Below, piece by piece: positions 61,785 to 64,000 of a DNA stretch of 64,000 nucleotides (position 1 is its first letter; each line of letters opens with the position of its first letter). The notes beneath the pieces were generated by a model, which made no database searches, had not been told where the DNA came from, and worked only from the letters and a program-made list of their open reading frames with translations. This DNA comes from Rhizobium mongolense USDA 1844. GTDB lineage: Bacteria; Pseudomonadota; Alphaproteobacteria; Rhizobiales; Rhizobiaceae. Position numbers and translations under genes: made by a program. The stretch lies in assembly GCF_000419765.1 (NCBI RefSeq), contig NZ_ATTQ01000008.1, forward strand, positions 241,922 through 305,921. The letters run 5' to 3'.

Positions 61785-63178
61785 AACGCGAACCGAGCAT
61801 CACGCGCCGGCTCATCCTGGCGCTCACAAGTGCCATGGTGATCTTCTGGCTCGCCGCGATCGGGCTCGGCATCCAGGTAATGCAGCACGAATTCGACGAG
61901 CTTTTCGACAGCGCCCAGCAGGAGACGGCCCAGCGCCTTTTGGCGCTGATCGTCGACGACCTGAACCCTCGCGCCGAAACGGACCCTTCCGGCGTCGCAA
62001 TTTTGAATACGCCAGCCAGCCGCGAATATCTGACCTATCAGGTACGCGACAAGGACGGAAACGTCGTTCTGCGGTCCAATAACGCTTCGCCTGAACCTTT
62101 CGATGCGCCACTCGTCCGCGGTTTCCACAACAACGATCGCCAGCGCATCTATACCGAAGCGACCGCTGACGGCGCCCTGTTCATGCAGGTCGCCGATCGC
62201 CTCGGCAATCGCCGCGAAGCCGTGCGCGAAAGCGCCGTCACGCTGCTGCTTCCACTGATCGTGCTGATCCCGGCGAGTATCTTGGCCATCTGGCTCATCC
62301 TTGGTCGGGCGCTGAGACCGATCGAAATGCTACGCCGGGACATCGCCACCAAGGACAGCGGCAATATGGCAGCGGTTGAAGGCGACGAGTTGCCGAAAGA
62401 AATCAAGCCGATCGCTCGCTCGGTCAATCTTCTGCTCGCCCGTCTCCGGTCGGCCCTCGAAGCGGAACGCGAATTTACCGCTAACAGCGCTCACGAGCTC
62501 CGCACGCCGATTGCCGGCGCGCTGGCACAGACGCAGCGCTTGGCCGAAGAACTGTCGGCCGGTGCCGCCAGGACGCGGGCGCGGCAGGTCGAAAGCTCGC
62601 TCGTCGATCTCGGCCGCCTTGCCGAAAAACTGCTGCAGCTTTCACGCGCCGAAGCCGGCATCGGTGCCAGCGACAAAGCCGCCGACCTCAGCAAAGTGCT
62701 GGAGATGATCGTCAGCGACTACGAGCGCGACAGCCGCACCAAGGGGCGTATCAACTATATGCCCGACGCCGGAGCAACGCTTGTCCGTTATGCAGACATG
62801 GATGCCTTCGGCATCGTCATGCGCAACCTCATCGAAAACGCGCTGCTTCATGGCGACCAGGATCGGCCCGCCACGGTCAGCCTGGATAAGGCCGGGACCA
62901 TCCGTGTCGTCAATGGCGGCCCTGCAATCCCGGAGGCCGATCTTACTGGTCTCAAGAAGCGCTTCCGGCGCGGCGCGACCAGCGCATCCGGTTCCGGCCT
63001 GGGCCTTGCGATCGCCGACCGCATTGTCTCCCAGATGGGCGGCACGCTGGAACTCCTCTCCCCGGCAAGCGACGAGACTTCCGGCTTCGAGGCGAAGGTG
63101 AACCTGCCGGCAAAGGACTTGCAAATCGGCCCGAAGGGTGCAAGCAGACGCGGAAACTTTCGGGGCAGAAAAGCATGA
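61781..63178 (+). CDS. sensor histidine kinase
   Basis: A 465-residue membrane kinase. Two helices (about residues 12-34 and 150-174) enclose a periplasmic domain; HAMP-like region 175-225; His box NSAHELRTPIAG (H about residue 238); N box MRNLIENALLHG; G box GSGLGLAI. The D-box region is short. It is coupled to the response regulator upstream and a ROK kinase downstream by 4-base overlaps. The signal is unknown. Confidence 0.92.
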   Translation: MKREPSITRRLILALTSAMVIFWLAAIGLGIQVMQHEFDELFDSAQQETAQRLLALIVDDLNPRAETDPSGVAILNTPASREYLTYQVRDKDGNVVLRSNNASPEPFDAPLVRGFHNNDRQRIYTEATADGALFMQVADRLGNRREAVRESAVTLLLPLIVLIPASILAIWLILGRALRPIEMLRRDIATKDSGNMAAVEGDELPKEIKPIARSVNLLLARLRSALEAEREFTANSAHELRTPIAGALAQTQRLAEELSAGAARTRARQVESSLVDLGRLAEKLLQLSRAEAGIGASDKAADLSKVLEMIVSDYERDSRTKGRINYMPDAGATLVRYADMDAFGIVMRNLIENALLHGDQDRPATVSLDKAGTIRVVNGGPAIPEADLTGLKKRFRRGATSASGSGLGLAIADRIVSQMGGTLELLSPASDETSGFEAKVNLPAKDLQIGPKGASRRGNFRGRKA

Positions 63179-64000
63179 TCATCTCACTCGACATCGGCGG
63201 TTCGGCGATCAAAGGCGGTATCGCACGCTCGGAAACGGATATCGTTCCTATGGGTCGCCGTCCGACGCCGAAGGATGATTTTGCTGCTTTCACCGAGACG
63301 ATCCGTAGTTTCATAGCAGAGACTGGCGAAACACCTTCGTGCCTTGCCTTCTCGATTGCCGGCGTCGTCGATCCGGATACGCAACGTCTGACATGCGCCA
63401 ACATTCCCTGCGTTCACGACCGCAGCCTTGCGGCTGATCTGGAGGCCGAACTTGGTTTTCCGGTGCTGATTGCCAACGACGCCGATTGCTTCGCCATGGC
63501 CGAAGCCGAACTCGGCGCCGGGCGCGGCCACCGCATCGTCTTCGGCGCGATCCTCGGCACTGGCGTCGGCGGCGGGCTCGTTTCCGACGGCCGGCTCGTC
63601 AACGCCTCGGGCGGTTTCGCCGGCGAATGGGGCCACGGCCCGATCCTCGCCTGCGAAGCCGGCAATCCCCCCGTGAAAATCCCAGCCCTTCCCTGCGGCT
63701 GCGGCCAGAAGGGCTGCGTCGATACAGTCGGCGGCGCCCGCGGCCTCGAGCGGCTTCACAAGACGCTGCACGACCTCGACTTCCCCAGCGAGGAAATCAT
63801 CGCGCAATGGCAGCGGGGTGAGGAAAAGGCGACGAGCACAATCGACATCTATACCGATCTCGTCGCCTCGCCCTTGGCACTCACCGTCAATATCACCGGC
63901 GCGACCATCGTTCCGGTCGGCGGCGGACTTTCCAATGTCGAGCCGCTGCTTGCCGAACTCGACAGGGCCGTAAGAAGCCGCACGCTGCGCAGGTTCGACC
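63175..64000 (+). CDS. ROK family sugar kinase (partial, runs off the window)
   Basis: At least 275 residues, open to the window end. MIISLDIGGSAIKGGIA is the phosphate-binding start, IANDADCFAMAEAELGAG the sugar-binding segment with catalytic Asp, and PCGCGQKGCVD the ROK zinc motif. ROK kinases of this type act on glucose, mannose or N-acetylated hexosamines. It overlaps the histidine kinase stop (ATGA), so all three genes form one operon. The C-terminal end lies outside the window. Confidence 0.85.
   Translation, partial: MIISLDIGGSAIKGGIARSETDIVPMGRRPTPKDDFAAFTETIRSFIAETGETPSCLAFSIAGVVDPDTQRLTCANIPCVHDRSLAADLEAELGFPVLIANDADCFAMAEAELGAGRGHRIVFGAILGTGVGGGLVSDGRLVNASGGFAGEWGHGPILACEAGNPPVKIPALPCGCGQKGCVDTVGGARGLERLHKTLHDLDFPSEEIIAQWQRGEEKATSTIDIYTDLVASPLALTVNITGATIVPVGGGLSNVEPLLAELDRAVRSRTLRRFD

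Noticed and set aside
1..64000. CRISPR arrays, insertion sequences, prophage, tRNA or rRNA genes
   Set aside because: I looked for evenly spaced repeats, transposase or integrase frames and tRNA-like cloverleaf ends and found none that I could support.

Overview
The window is about 64 kb of GC-rich (near 60%) alphaproteobacterial chromosome. It looks like a Rhizobium (R. leguminosarum/etli/phaseoli type). Reasons: a sorbitol/mannitol locus (smoEFGK-mtlK), ExoD, the density of sugar ABC transporters with LacI/SorC regulators, a gltX-lysS pair, and short GC-rich intergenic palindromic repeats ending in ...CGGATGAGGGG. I see no phage, insertion sequence, CRISPR array, tRNA or rRNA. It reads as core/accessory metabolic chromosome, with two genes interrupted by frameshifts.

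Layout. 1-9 kb: a DUF1007 + NicO-type metal exporter pair, a small membrane protein + GNAT pair, a DUF533 protein, KDPG aldolase (eda), a CYTH phosphatase overlapping a frameshifted CHAD gene, the tRNA hydroxylase trhO and a CHASE4-GGDEF-EAL protein. 9-11.6 kb: methionine uptake metNIQ. 12-21.2 kb: a sugar region with a GH1 beta-glucosidase, a Gfo/Idh/MocA oxidoreductase, a TIM-barrel isomerase, an RbsABC-type importer and a divergent LacI regulator. A double operator lies between regulator and importer, and a third copy lies before the isomerase. 21.2-25.3 kb: xylA, xylB and their own LacI regulator, with a CG-centred palindrome upstream. 25.3-30 kb: an EmrAB-type efflux pair divergent from its TetR regulator with two operators, then a broken AraC/GyrI gene. 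30-36.8 kb: TerC, an SLC13 permease with RCK domains, gltX-lysS, and an unknown anchored protein. 36.9-43.5 kb: LysR + polyamine-type ABC transporter + aminobutyraldehyde dehydrogenase. 43.6-50 kb: a DUF1328 protein with an EcfG-like promoter, DUF1345, transaldolase divergent from a SorC regulator, an Ada-type methyltransferase, DUF2244, nth and an EI24 protein. 50-60 kb: RpiR regulator, FGGY kinase, HAD phosphatase, mtlK, smoKGFE and a SorC regulator with repeated TTGCTC/GAGCAA operators. 60.3-64 kb: exoD, then a two-component system translationally coupled to a ROK sugar kinase cut by the window end.

How it fits together. Most of the window serves uptake and entry of plant-derived sugars, polyols and polyamines into central metabolism (xylose to xylulose-5-P; mannitol/sorbitol/arabitol to keto-sugars and then a pentulokinase; transaldolase; KDPG aldolase), each module with a local regulator. 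The least explained module is the 13.7-21.2 kb oxidoreductase/TIM-barrel/RbsABC regulon. Its substrate cannot be named from sequence; a 3-keto-glycoside type route is one hypothesis.
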